From Vitrella brassicaformis (Eukaryota > Sar > Vitrellaceae): DNA of 64,000 nt. Below, piece by piece: positions 11,308-24,085 of the stretch. Below the pieces are notes generated by a model. The model was not told the origin of the DNA, ran no database searches, and saw only the letters and a program-made list of their open reading frames with translations. Position 1 is the stretch's first letter, and every line of letters begins with the position of its first letter. The translations under genes were made by a program, and so were the position numbers. Location of the stretch: assembly GCA_001179505.1 (NCBI GenBank), contig CDMY01000293.1, positions 1 to 64,000 of the forward strand, read 5' to 3'.

Positions 11308-13475
11308 TCATGCCCTGCGTGTTGCGTACATGACGGGCGGCTTCTTGCCCTGAAGGCCCGTGTGCACAGACGTGTACGTATGGTTCCTCATGTCCGCGAG
11401 GCAGTGGCTGATTTTGTCCGCGTACCATGCCTGACATGCAGCCCGCACACACGAAAGAATATGATCATCTCTCTCGAGTGATGCTGCGACCACGGGTGGG
11501 TCCGTCGGCCGGCCCTCACCCGCAGCTGCTCGCCCTGTTCCCACACTTTGGCGGGCGTCGATGGGTAGTCTGGCAAGGAAGAGACCAAGTCCGCCACATA
11601 CGCAAACTGACACACCGCCACAGCAAACTTGATTGTCCCGCCTCTCGCATACATGTACCAGTGCACTGGTTGACCTGGAAGGACATGAAGGAGTTGGCGT
11701 CCTTAATCTCAGTCGCCTTCTTCTGCAGCCACGTCTGGATGTCCTTTTCCTGCTCGGCCGCACTGGGCACTTTGATGCGGCCCACAACGATGTCACGAGC
11801 GTAGTGCGCCTGGGAGCAAGCACCACAGGACAGACAGACTCAGATAATTGGTGTGGATGTGGGTGTGGGTGTTGCTTTGGTTGACAAGAGGTGAGTGCAG
11901 TTTACCTGCACGTCGATCATCGGGAGGGAGAATGCCTGGTCCTGAGCGCCGATGTAGAAGAGCTGGTTGTTCTTCTGCCACACGATACCCTGAATGTCAA
12001 CCACCGAGGGAAATCGACTGACTCTTGTCGATTGGGTACCCTAGCCTCTGTGACGCACCTTGTAGAGATTGGGAGGGTAGAGATCGTTCGCCGCTTCCAG
12101 CCTCAGGGGCTCGGGCAAGAACGGATAATGGTGCAAGTAGCCTACGAGAACAGGAGATAGATACATACCGGGACAGCAATTTGTCGTTTCCGGGTGTGCG
12201 GTTATTGCCGCAGCGCCTCCCTCCTCCGTACCCGTGCAGAGGATGATGGTGTCAGGTTGGAGGGTCGATCCATCGATGAAGTGCACAGTCTGGCCCTCAA
12301 CGCGCTGTACATTCGGCCTTTCGTCGATGTTAGCCGGCCATATATTCTCACTCCTCTGCGTGCGATAGCACACCGTCGCGCCTAAGACCAATTGTATGTG
12401 TAGTGATGCGCTGCGCCATATTCTGTGTCGCCTCCCCCTCCTCCCCTTCTGCCCACCTGTCGCGCCGTACTTGACGCAGGTGATAGCGATGTCTTCGCCC
12501 GAGTAGTGATTCCCAACGCACAGAACATGCTGCCCCTTCATCTCCTTGGCGTCCTTGAAATCCTTGCTGTGCAGCACCTTGCCCGGGAAGCTCTGCAGGC
12601 CCTCTATCTTGGGGAGGCATGGGAACCAGTAGTGACCTGCACACAGACACAAACCAGGCAGTGCACACCGACACCAAACGAACCAGAGCACACCAAACCT
12701 CTGTCTTGGTGTTGTCGATAAAGCAAGCGTGTATGTGTGACCTACCTGTGCACACGAAGAGGAAGTCGGCCGTGTCTATGGTGGTCGATCCGGCGGCGAG
12801 GTCATGGATCTTGACACGAAACTGACGAGTGGCCGCATCGTAGGTCACGTCTTGAACTTGATGCCTGAACTTAATGAAATGTCGAACTCGTTTCTTCTCG
12901 GCCCGTGCAGCGATGTAGTCGGCCATCTCTTTGCGCTTCATGTATGACGGCGAGGGGCCGCCGTAGTGCTCCAGGAACGTGTAGGTTGGCAGCTCCTGGA
13001 TCTCCTTCGCCACCTGACCCCAGATACCAGCCAACAAACCAACCATAAAGAGCCGATTCGCACGTATTGCATCGGTTTGGTGACGCAATAAATCCCTCTC
13101 TCCCTCCGTCCCTTCCGCCCCGGATCACTCACGTTGGTCCACATGTACCTAAGGGACAAAATCAATGACTGTGGGGCAGGGCGTTTGCATGACGAGTAGC
13201 TGCGTGGACTCACTTGTACTGCGCCGAGTGGCCGCCCTTTTCTGTCAATCGTCATTGCCCCCCCCAATCCTGCAGCCAACCCGCACACACACAACCAACC
13301 ACTTGAGAGCATGCCCTCGCATGTATAGGTCGCCTACCTCCTGCCTTTCGTATGCGACGAGATTGGCGACTCCCAGGTCGGCAGACATCGCGAGAGGGGC
13401 GCTGAGATCTGCAAATGCCGAGAGGACGGCAGTGCCTGATGGGCCAGCACCTATGACGAGGACCCTCGTGCTCAT
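11308..13475 (-). CDS. flavin-containing monooxygenase with one in-frame TGA
   Basis: FAD/NADPH monooxygenase of the bacterial trimethylamine-monooxygenase-like FMO class. Eleven exons (minus strand): 13338-13475, 13214-13269, 13133-13148, 12746-13013, 12457-12636, 12232-12381, 12059-12141, 11906-11989, 11675-11809, 11520-11606, 11308-11430. They join in phase to 440 codons including the stop. Seen: the FAD GxGxxG motif VLVIGAGPSGTAVL at residues 6-19; YMWTNVAKE; the FMO-like stretch TYTFLEHYGGPSPSYMKR; VCTGHYWFP; the NADPH motif VLCVGNHYSGEDI; IILCTGYLHHYPFLP; and LFYIGAQDQ. Codon 52 (13252-13254) is TGA, at the place where the family has Trp in the GGxW motif (here WGGQ-stop-R). Everything downstream is intact. 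It could be a sequencing error, a recent pseudogene or a wrong exon-2 boundary. Substrate unknown. Confidence 0.85.
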
Positions 13476-13684
13476 TTCACAACCAAGGAGGGACCCTCGT
13501 GCAGCGTGATTTCGACTGAATGGAGTATAAGCGGTGTGAAGCACGCCAACAGATAGATCTACTCACCCAGAGAAGTGATTCCGCTCCAGCTGAGACTGGG
13601 GGCTAGTGGGGGGAAAATTGTCTTTCCTTCTGTTCAGCCATCGCCCGTGCTCCTTGACTCAGACGGACGGCTGATTCGCATACG
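13476..13684. promoter_or_regulatory. 209-bp bidirectional promoter of FMO and polycystin genes
   Basis: The space between divergent start codons at 13475 (minus) and 13685 (plus). It shows no TATA box, no GCGAGCT core and no obvious repeat. The role is inferred from position alone. Confidence 0.4.
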
Positions 13685-16600
13685 ATGGACTCGATTCAGC
13701 CGAACGGAGCAACCCACGAACCAGAGGGTTCGCTTCGTCCGCCGCCCTCACCAACCGGAGGGGACAGATGCAATTTCGACACTGGGTGAGCCGCTCCCCA
13801 ACACCACACCCGACGCCGCTGTCGCTCGTCTTGATCTCGCGCTCGCTTATTGCAGGTCGGTGGGTCAGCGAAGTAAGCGGAGTGTTGAAGACAGCGGCAG
13901 CCAGGCCGCCTCCCGACTCAAGCAATCGCTGGCAATACATACATACATCCACGACACTCTCTACACACATACCCCCCGGTGCAGGACCGTCGACCTGTGC
14001 ACTGTTCATCCTTTGCGCAGGCAATCGCCCTGGGCGACAAGGCGGCAGAGGGCTACTTGCGGGTTCCTTTCTCCAACCGAGCGAGAGGCAATGCATATGA
14101 AGTGTCTGTTACTTGTGTCGCTCAGGTTCCGCTCAAGAGGGAGGCCTTCATACAGAGGCGAGCCGAACTCACTGCAGGCATTCGAGACCTTGTCGCATGC
14201 ATGGGTGTGTGTTGTTGCTCACATTCAGACTCACCATGGTGGGATTGCGGTGCACTGGATCCGTTGACTCATGTGCTGGATCCATCGGTTGATATGCAGG
14301 AGGAAAACATGGCCCAGCAGGAGTGCGCGTGTCTGGTCAGCATGAACTCCATTGATCGGCTCCTCTCATCTGTCTGCTGTTCATGAGCAGTTCTTATCCT
14401 TCATCTTTCTGCTTTTCATGGTCGCCGTCTATGTCGGAAGCGGGACAGATCAGGCCTACCGGGTGCATGAATCATTAAGGTGGCGCAGGGGAGGTGTGCA
14501 CAGATGCACGAACACACAGCAAGTTCGTACGTGTGTATTTCTGTCGATGTGTATGTGTGTATCTCCTTTCTGTGGTCTGACTTTGTAAGGGAGGCATTCC
14601 ATCTCGACGTGCGTAAGAGGCGGGGAACGACGCACAACCGTAGTAGGACATCTCGTGAATCGATGCTCTTTTTCCTACGTGTCTGTCGGACCACGGGAAT
14701 GACGTGGGTTGTGTGTGCGAACGCAGGATTTGACAGATGTTCGGACGATAAAGCAGTAAAGTGTGTCCTACAATGTCCGACCTGGACGGCTCGATCATGT
14801 CAGGTCGATCACGTCTGGAGTTTCGTCGCTAACCTGTCCAAGACGGAGCAGACGTACATCCCCTCTTCATCGCTATTCTTCAGCCACGACGCAACCACCA
14901 CTCAGCTCAACGCCCTGCCCTCATCTGCTTCCTTCCCGCCTTCACGCAATCTGCAGAATTACCCCCTTCAAGTAAGCAGCTGCCATGGGCGATCACCCAA
15001 CAGGCAGTCAAGCACTCATGCGGCTGCTCTGGCTTCTGCCTGTACAAACATAGCTGTTCGAAACATTCAGTGTGACCGCGTGGGTCAAAGTGAGCAGAAT
15101 GCACGGCACATTAGACATAGACGCACGCACACGCATACGGATATGCCATCATTCTGATTGTCTGCTCTGCCGCCCTCGTGTTGAATACAGACATTGTCTC
15201 CGCGCTTCACTGTGATTGAGAAGCGGATGGAGCGCACCATCACTGGCCTGGGTAGCACCTGCTGGCGCATTGGCATAGATGGCGTCACCTATGGCGCTCA
15301 CGAAGGACGACTCATCGCGACATTCGTCAGTTGGCCGCATCCAGAAAATGCATACACAGGATCCAACACACATTGAGTGCTTTTCGTGACGTACTTCCAA
15401 TGCATGCACAGGTGACCGATGTGGCTCGAGGCCTTCTGCAGGTGGGCCATGTGTCTGTGTGAGGTTCCATAAATACTTATACATATATTCATATACATAC
15501 ATACATACATACATGTGTGTGTGTGTGTGTGGCCCACACGACGGGCTCAGGAGGACTGGTCGCCGGCCAGGACGACATATTTCACCGGCGGATCGTCTGA
15601 GTTTGGAGGCTGTCCGACGGGAAGAGACCCAAACTTTGAGCAGGTAGGTTGGCATGCATGTGTGACGTGTGGGGTATGTGTGTTGGTACGTGTGTGGGTG
15701 TGCATGTGTGTGTCTCTGGGTCGTTGGGTGGGGCAGACGAGAGAAGAGATGCTCGAGGAGACCGGCAGCCAGCGGAGGAGGAGAGCAATGTTCGAGGCGA
15801 AAAACAGTGCCATGGACGACTTCTTGAGGGTGAATTTGGAGACAGAGCTCTCGGACGGAGAATGGCATTTGTTTTCAGTGGTCAGATACAACCAGCGTGA
15901 TGCACTCATGTGTGTATCTGTGCATTTTTGGACGGCAGGTAGTCCGGAACGCCACGTCATCCTTCTACTCTGGTGCGGAATGCATACGCGGGCGAGACAA
16001 AGGGAGGGATGGCGGCTGCTTGCCCGTGTTGGCTGTGCAGACGGCCAGCTGATGGAGACCCTCCCCAACCCGACACATCAGAAGACAATCTGCCCGGGGA
16101 GACTGACGGTCCCGGTATTCCATCAGACACTCACAGACTGCTTGGAGGGGAGCCTGTACGTGGGTGAGTGCAGGCAGCAGCTGGAAGACATCTGTCCGCA
16201 CTCATGGTGTCTGCCTGCCCGCCACCTGCACACGTTTGGATGATCGGGTGTGGTGTGTGTATGGGCTCGGCAGGCGATGACACCCACGAGGGCCAGTTGG
16301 CTGATGTGCGGTACGCAGCAGGGTGGACCCCCCTGTCAGCATGGCATGAATGTCATTTACCCTCTTGTCCTCTGTGCTTACGGCTGGGTTAGTTACTTTC
16401 CTCGTGAGCTGACGCTGAGTGAGATACAGGACATAATCTTCTGTAAGTAAGGGCACGAAGGCAGAGAGGCAGAGAAGCAGACCTTCGCACAAATGGTTTG
16501 TGTCCCCTTCCCCTGTGTGTGTGCAGTCGGCGCTCCCCTCGACGACCTGATCAATGCGGGGGGCTCATCATCCACCGCCGAGACCCAAGACGTCCAGGAA

Positions 16601-19416
16601 CAGAGGCTTGACGAGCTCCAGGGGGTCCTCACCGAGTCACTCGAGGAGAAGCAGCAAGAGCTCCTTAAGGCAAGTCGAAGAACGGCAACAGTCGAGGAAA
16701 CGACGATTGACTGACTGTTGCCACTTTGTCCACACCTTAAAAGGCCTTCAAGACGCTCAGAAACGACCTTGTCTCAAACCAATCGTCAGCTGACGAACCA
16801 ACCGACGTCAACACGACCAGGAGGGCCCTGCAGATAAGTCCTGCAACTGAGTCCGACTCTGAAGATTTATTGCAGCTGGTGGACCAATGCTTTGACGACC
16901 CATCATACCATGACTTCATGTACTGTTGACACTCGTATGGTGTCTTCCCCTCCACACACACACATGCACCGACCTTTACCTTGGTCAATCGAGTCTGTCC
17001 GTATGCCGTCTGTCTGCAGGTATTCAGACTGCCAATGGTAAGTGGGTCACTCAGGCAGTCGGCGATCGGACGCTCGGTAGCATGGCAAGCGCCTGCGGCG
17101 CGTGGTCAGGTACAGATCGTATGACGCGCAATGCTCTTTGTATGCTTCTCAACGGACGGTCGACCAGTGTCCCATCACTTGCGCGCAGGAAAAAGTCAAA
17201 AGTTACGGATCACATATGTTCATCGAGCGCTGGCCACCCCCATGTACATACAAATGGGTCGACTGTGCGCAGTGCGCATTGAGGTTTATGGCGCCTATGT
17301 GGTCCGTCTTCGATCTCGACAATGACAGTGACTGGAATTTCGACGAAATGTCAGCTTTTCTCGGACAAGTACTCCAGTACTGGCTTTCAGATAGCCGCAG
17401 GACTGCACGCAAAAGCAAGGATGTTTTTCCAGGTTGGTGAACCGCTCACTCAAATCCAGTTTGCTGGAATAAAGAGGCAGCTGGGCGTCGAAGGGGAGCT
17501 CATCCCATTTGGTAAGATACCTGATAATTGCCTGATAATCTACCGAGACATATACGCATCGCATGAATGGATCGCAAACATGAATCAGCCATTTGTGTAC
17601 GTGCAGAAGCGATCGAGAGCAACCCAACGGTCGCCGACACATGGCTCACTGAGTAACTGAGTACCTGGAGATCCTCATTATCCCTTCCATCCAGATCAGA
17701 TTCCTTCCGTCAGATATCTGGATAAAATGCGGATCCCAGCCGTTGCACTCCTTGGTCGAAATGCGACTGATTACATGACCAAGGTATTTGGCTTTGATTC
17801 AGCAATTTGGAAGTTTACACAGCCACCATTTGGTGTGTCGGTTGCCGCCAAGATCCACAGGGTGTGGGCCGACCGGCCCTTCTCTGAATCACTAGCAAAG
17901 TCGAACATGAATGTACGCGCGGAAGAAATTACACATGACCCCTGCAGGGATGCCATTATGATATTGGTTCTGCAATGCTCGCTGTGTATATCTGTGTACA
18001 TCTCTCTATGTCTCGGCATCGGTGAAGACAACCGTCGACCAAATCATGGACCTCGTCTCGACGGGAAACGTTGGCTCACGGGCGATGTCTTCCTGGGTGT
18101 ACGAAGTTACAGAAAAGCTCTACCTTCGATAACTTTGTTGTCAATGATTGCAGGCGGGGATTCCCAGCTCACCACGTGCTCCGCTTCACCCGCGTAAGCT
18201 GAAATGAGATCAGCAGATGCAAATTGGGTGGCTATGTGTGAATTTTTCCGCCTACCGTGGACGCCCACCAGGAGAATAAGACCTGCTTCGCCATTGGGCC
18301 TCTAACTGAAGCGCCAGGCGTGGAGCTGACTGGTCGACGCTGCACTTGGAAGAGACGCCGCCGGGCACACGCTTGTATGACTGCCGTCACTCAGGCACAC
18401 GTTGGGGCTTGGAGTATGGCGAGTATGCTCTGAGTGGCATTGACTTCACCAAGTACGCCGCCGAGTATGGCGTATCCCCTGACGGGCGAGAGTTCAATGT
18501 CCGGATCGAAGTAAGTGCCAGTCCTGCATACCTGTGCCTGTGGGTATCTGTATGTCTGTCTGTGGTCTGCACGGAAGGTGCCTGCAGAGGTGCTTCCGAT
18601 CAACTTTGATCTATCAGCTGCAGACGCCCAGGAGTCACCTTTAGCGGACTGGCATCGTGAGATACATACTGACGCCACGACCGGTGTTTGCGTCTGTCTG
18701 TCCGTCGGTCTGCAGATGTGGGCGTGACGATGACTGAGGACAGCTTCGTCTGACTGTTCATATGAAGGGTGAACACACACACAGACGAGACTCCCTCCCT
18801 GAGGACAGGTCGATAACATTCTACCTCGACGGCCGTACGAGTAGCCCCATCGACCTTCCTGTGGGCTTCTCTCTCGACAAGTGCACAGGCAAGCTCAGAG
18901 GCACACAACACTCTACATGGAGCACGCCTCACGCCATGTATGGACTCCCTCAGGCAAGCTCAACAATACATGGTTTGAGACTTTCTTGACTTCTCACCTT
19001 GGTGGTGGAACACAACGAAAACTGAGTTTTGCAACGTAAAGGCGACACAACATAGACATTCAGGAAGAACGGCCCGAATGGGCGGAGGGATGTGTGCGAT
19101 GGATTATTTTGGTGGCGGTGTTTATGCACAGTGATACCGTCGCTCCCCGGCAGCTACACCGAGAACTGCAGACACCAGAAGACCTTAGGAGATGGGCAGA
19201 ACTATACATTAGCGAGACACACATAGAAGTGGGGTCGCCCGTGCCCGGCGGAAAAGGCGTCTACGTTAGTGAAGAAGACGCACACGACGACCTTCCTCTG
19301 CCTACATTTGTGCTCGATGCCTTGTCTATGTGTTGTTCTTTTTCAGGAGAGCGTTGGGGAACTCTTCGACTAGTAAGTACACACGGACCTGTCTGTCTGT
19401 CGGTCAGCCTGCATGC

Positions 19417-19453
<37 letters not shown>

Positions 19454-22400
19454 TGTGTATTTGCATGTCTGTCCGTCCGTGGTCTCAGCAAATATTACGT
19501 GGGCTTGGAATCGATCAAGACCAAGCCTCCATTTTGTAGTTGAATGGATTTTTGCATGGATGTGGAATTTCAGGATCGGGACCTGAGTCTGCAGGAAGTG
19601 CAACTCGATTTCCACAGGTTGGTGTCGGTGCAATGCACCTTACTTACAGTCCGACTCAGACGGGCTTGTAATTTTCGCCGTGTGTATCTGTGTGTGTGTT
19701 TAGTGGCGTGGAGAACGGCGTCCCTCTCTTGCCCGGCACCCTACCCACTCCACCCATATCCACGGTAAGGGTCATATATAACACGCCAGTGCACCATTCG
19801 GGCTGACGTTCCTGCACAATCGCAGGTCGAAACTGTGATCGACCAATACCCAAAACACACGGTGTCCATCATGCCCTCCGTCATCCTGCAGGTGCAAGTC
19901 AGCTTGGTCATGCGTTTCTGGTCATTCAGTGACATTCACGTGTTTTTCGGTTGTTCTTGGCGTTTATTGGCGTTTGGGTTGTCAGGAGCGTGTGAAGACA
20001 TCGCGATGTGACGCAGGTACGCCAGCTGGGCTGCGAGGTCTCGATGCGCTTCATGAGGTGTGACGCAGGGCTCTCATTTTCCCGCCAGCTAGAATCCTAT
20101 CTCTCATCGCAGTTCACAAAGCGCTGCACCACAGTGTATTCGTGTACCTTTCCGTCCATCGGTGACGGAGAGAGTAGCACCAATTACGCATGCACTGGAG
20201 AGCAGACCGAGACATCGGAGTTCTATGGGGTCAAGCCTCAGACTTTCTTGGTACGATAAGAGCGGTATGTGATCATGCATTCATGCTGAGCGGTGTGTAT
20301 GTGTCTGGGAATTTATGCAGGGGAACCTAGTGTACGCCGACTTCCTCCATGTATTTGATTCGTCTATCATCAAGCGCGGAGCAGGCGACACGCGGTTGAC
20401 GAGAAACTGGATCGATATCAAGACCAGGTACGCACGCGGAGGCGTGCGATCCATGCACACCGGTCGATGTGTGTGGTCCTTTAGACAGGTGTCCGTCATC
20501 ATGTCATTTTACACACCAACCTTACGAATTGGCACACTAGTGACCATTCGATTCTCGCTTGAGCAAGAGCGCATTGTGTCAACTTACTCCCTTGACAGTG
20601 TGCATTCGGTAGACCACCCCTGCTACATCGACCGCACAGGAATGTCCTGTACAAATCGGGCTGTGTCCGTGTCTGTCCTCGGTGTCTGACAGATCCCGCA
20701 GCAGCTCCTCTTCCATACCCTCATCTGCGTCGTCTCCTTCCTTGTCCTGATCAGGCTGGCCGCGGCTTTCTACAGGTAAGAAGTCTTACCATGCTAGTCT
20801 GTCTGGAAAGAGAGCCGTCAGCAATGCAGATTGTTTCTGCGGAAAAGGAGTGCCGTCAAAAAGCGGATAGGCATCACTAGATTTTGGTGTATTGTCGACT
20901 TCCTCTTGGGCATCGTCTTCATGGTCGCTGTGGGCAGCATGTTCATGAGCCGATTGTAAGTCACTTCCACAACGTATACGTGCTTCGTTGGTTCACCTTC
21001 GGCCTGTCATTCAGCTCATTACAAGGCGAGGAGCTCTTCAACACCTATTTTACGAAAATCATCAAGGTTAGCTGGAAAGTACATCAAGGCATGCGTCTCT
21101 GCTCTCTAATTTGTGTACCGTGTTGGACAGATACCCTGGACTTCCGAAGCCATCGCTCCCGAAGAAAAGTTCCGGCAATTCTTCGAGGCCTTACAAGATA
21201 TCTGGCAGCTGACAAACATCCTGCTTGTCTCCAAGACGATCGTCGCCATTCTCCTGTAAACAGGACATTTTTCCACGCCTGTCTTTCCAAACATCACGCT
21301 GTTTGATTGTATGTGTGTGTGTTTTATACAGGTATCTGTACTTCGCCAGGATCTGTGTCTACATGTGCGTCCGTCACGCACATCTATACCACGTCTCATG
21401 CCTATCTGGCTGCCTGCTGTACGTGCTCTTGTGTGTCTGTGTCTCATTGATGCAGGTCCGCTCACCCACGTGTTGCAGTACTAGTACGCACCTGTGTCCT
21501 GGCATCCAACGACCTCTTCCACTTCCTCTTAACCTTCTTGATGTGAGACGCCACGAACCATGCTTTGTCTTCGGAATACACATGCGCACTTTGGTTTTCT
21601 TTAAAGGCTATACATCATCCTAGCCTTCATCGTAAGACGGGGCCACCGATGCACAGAGGCCTTGCGTCCATGGGCGCGTCTTCTGTCAGGGTTATTTCCA
21701 ATTCGGGATGCACTTCTTTACCTTCTCAAGCATTGCTGAGAGCCTCATGACGCAATTCAAGGTTGGCTGAGTCTGTTTGGGAAACACTGCTGGATGTATG
21801 AGGCAAGAATTGACTTTCACCTCCTTCGCATCCATCTCCTTGGTTTGGCAGATGCTCGTCGGTTCCTGGCCTGCGGAGATCACCAACTCAAATGACTCAG
21901 CCTTGATTGTCTATTTCGTTATATTTGCGCTGGTCGTGGTGTTCATTGTAAGCAACGAGACGGGCAGATCAGCTCAGTGTGAAATGCAGCACAGCATTTG
22001 AATATCTATGTCTGTATGTGCCGTCTGCCAGCTCCTCAATTTCTTCGTCGCCATCATTATTGAGAAGTACGACATGGCCAAATATCAGCTCGAGGTCCAG
22101 ACACGCATCAAAACGCCACATGAGTGACACAGATTATCTATCATTGCCTGTGATTCTTGTGCTAGGGGATGGAATGCGAGGTCAACAACATCCTCGTCGA
22201 CAGGTGCCCGGGGGGGTGATGGGTTGATGAATGGCGGTTTAGAAGGAATGTTGTTCAGCTTCGATTTGATCATACAATCGTTGGCCGCAACACGCAACCG
22301 TTGGCCGCCCAGACCCGAAGTCATTGCGGAGCTAGAAGGTGAATCATCCTTTCTCCCTCACGCCAAGAGAGAGAGGTGTGGCTGCCGTGTGTCTCCATGC

Positions 22401-23289
22401 GCAGACATGGACATTGATGGCGACACGGTAATTACTGCGACTGGAAGGACTACACGTGCTTCAAGGACAGGTGTCATACACAGACACACACACACACCAC
22501 AGACACACATGCGCACACATGACATGCGGTGTCTCTGTTAACTACTTCGCACAGGACGGAGCGATGCGTTCGGTCTCTGTACAGTTACTACGCATGGTAC
22601 TCCGACGACCGCTTGAGCGAAGCCATGGAATGGGTGCATACGTATGTGCGTGTCTGCATTCAGGCGGTACACGTCGCTGCATGCAGACTTTGCGAGTGGT
22701 GTTCCGGGCATGCTGCCCTCCAAGCTCCAATCTGCTGCTGCTAGGGTGAACGTAGAGGTCCAGCCGACGCACCCTCAGAAGGTCCAGAAATACCAGGCCT
22801 CATCGCCTCACACCATCAACATCCACCCTGGCTCGCCCCGCGCCAGCTCAGACAGATCCCCGGAGGCAAAGAAACGCGTAAGTGTGTTTCCCCTTGGGGT
22901 AGGAGCAGCCACAAACGACATCGCCACTGGTGCCGACCAGCGACGCGCGTCGCTGGTCGACAGTGCCGATGAGGAGGGGGGCGGAGGAGTGAGCGACGAG
23001 GGAGACAGAGGGGGTGCTCGGCCCAACCACATACAAACGAGAGAGGAGGGGGAGCCGGGTGTACGACGTCTTTGGACAGGAGGAGCCGTCTCCGACTGTC
23101 GTCCGCCACAGGCGGGGCTCCAGAGACACCATCGCGGACGCGTCCGTCGACCGGCTGATCAGGGTGAGGGTGAGGGCACTTAGATCCACTACAGTCACAG
23201 GGAGCCTTTGTTGCTGTGTCGTTGGGTGGGTGCAGGAGCTCGTACAGACGCAAGATATGCTTATTGCTCACCGCCACAGCAACGAGTAG
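13685..23289 (+). CDS. polycystin-type (TRPP) cation channel with LamG-like and EF-hand insertions
   Basis: A large multi-exon channel of the polycystin-2 family. The start at 13685 (MDSIQPNG...) is supported by an in-phase join to the exon at 13856. After a polar N-terminus comes TM1 (FLSFIFLLFMVAVYVG, about 14396-14443), followed by AYRVHESLR. A very long extracellular loop (about 14580-20690) then includes VDHVWSFVANL, a concanavalin/LamG-like region (ELSDGEWHLFSV near 15850; LTLSEIQDIIF near 16410), a Gln/Glu coiled coil (about 16560-16690), an EF-hand loop DLDNDSDWNFDE (about 17310-17345) and a second YLDG-type segment near 18825. The loop ends in a polycystin-domain signature, SFYTPTLRIGTLVTIRFSLE. 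TM2-TM6 follow (20694 onward), with a pore-like FGMHFFTFSS (about 21705) and S6 LLNFFVAIIIEKYD (about 22030). A Ser/Arg-rich tail ends at the TAG at 23287. Exons 2-3 and several loop exons are unresolved. Confidence 0.8.
15486..15532 (+). repeat. CATA/GT microsatellite in an intron
   Basis: A (CATA)n tract passes directly into (GT)n and sits just upstream of the acceptor for the exon that begins EDWSPARTTYF in the channel gene. Pyrimidine-poor TG tracts next to acceptors are common in this window. Confidence 0.8.
19417..19459 (+). repeat. (TC)n(TG)n compound microsatellite in an intron
   Basis: About ten TC units followed by about eleven TG units, inside an intron of the polycystin-type gene, downstream of the exon encoding a short VGELFD-type segment. 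Confidence 0.85.
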
Positions 23290-24085
23290 TTCATTCACAC
23301 TACACTGCCTGGTATCTTTTCATCACCGTGTCACTCGCACCGTAACAAGAGCATCGGCACCTGCAGCGGTGTATTTCCTGGAGTCCTTTTCAGCTTGCGT
23401 ATGTATCGACTTTCTGAGCTCTTGTCGAGGGACAGGATCTGCAAGGGAGGGACCGCTTCCATCACTGGCCCTAGCAGCAGCATGGGTCTACACGTAGATA
23501 CATGTATGTCAGGTCTGCGCGTGTATCTACCTGTGGGCCGTTGGCCACCGATCGGCGCAGCCACACGTGGATTGAAACATGGAGACACACACGGGGCGCG
23601 GCCCATCGCGTGTGCCCGCATTGGTCTGTGAACAAACGAGACCTCCGGTGGAGAAATCAATGAAGATGACGGAAAGCAGCAGTCTGCAATAAATGGCTGG
23701 CTGGCTGGCTGTGGCCGCATACCGTTGGGTTCAAGGGATTGCATCGCACCGAGCCGATGTACGTATGTAAGCATGTACCCCTGAATGTGTGTGTGCCCAT
23801 GTGTACATATTATACGCATGGTACAAAATTATGCACGTCAAACTGAGCGGTTTCCCCCACTTTCCACCATACTCGCAAACATGCATATACACAGCTATTA
23901 CATGCTCTCCCTTCCATCCACATGGATCGACGAGAAAAACACATCATCGACCCAATAAGACAGGGGCAGGGCAGGGCGGCTCTGTCAGCCACCTGACGCG
24001 TACGTCACCTGCACAGACACACACACGGAAACCACGGCCAAGATCCATCCATCAACATGCAGTGTAACCGTGTGACGCTGCTCAC
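23290..24085. other. convergent spacer between channel and MFS genes
   Basis: This contains both 3' regions. A GGCT/CTGG repeat lies at about 23695-23712 and scattered AC-rich sequence lies near 24010-24030. No coding exon is recognisable on either strand. Confidence 0.5.

Noticed and set aside
13252-13254. Reading the FMO TGA as Trp by genetic-code reassignment or as selenocysteine
   Set aside because: TGA terminates SPT5, the RRM gene, BRX1, HAAO and PARG-like genes here, and the family has Trp rather than Cys at this site; no SECIS-like element was looked for or seen.
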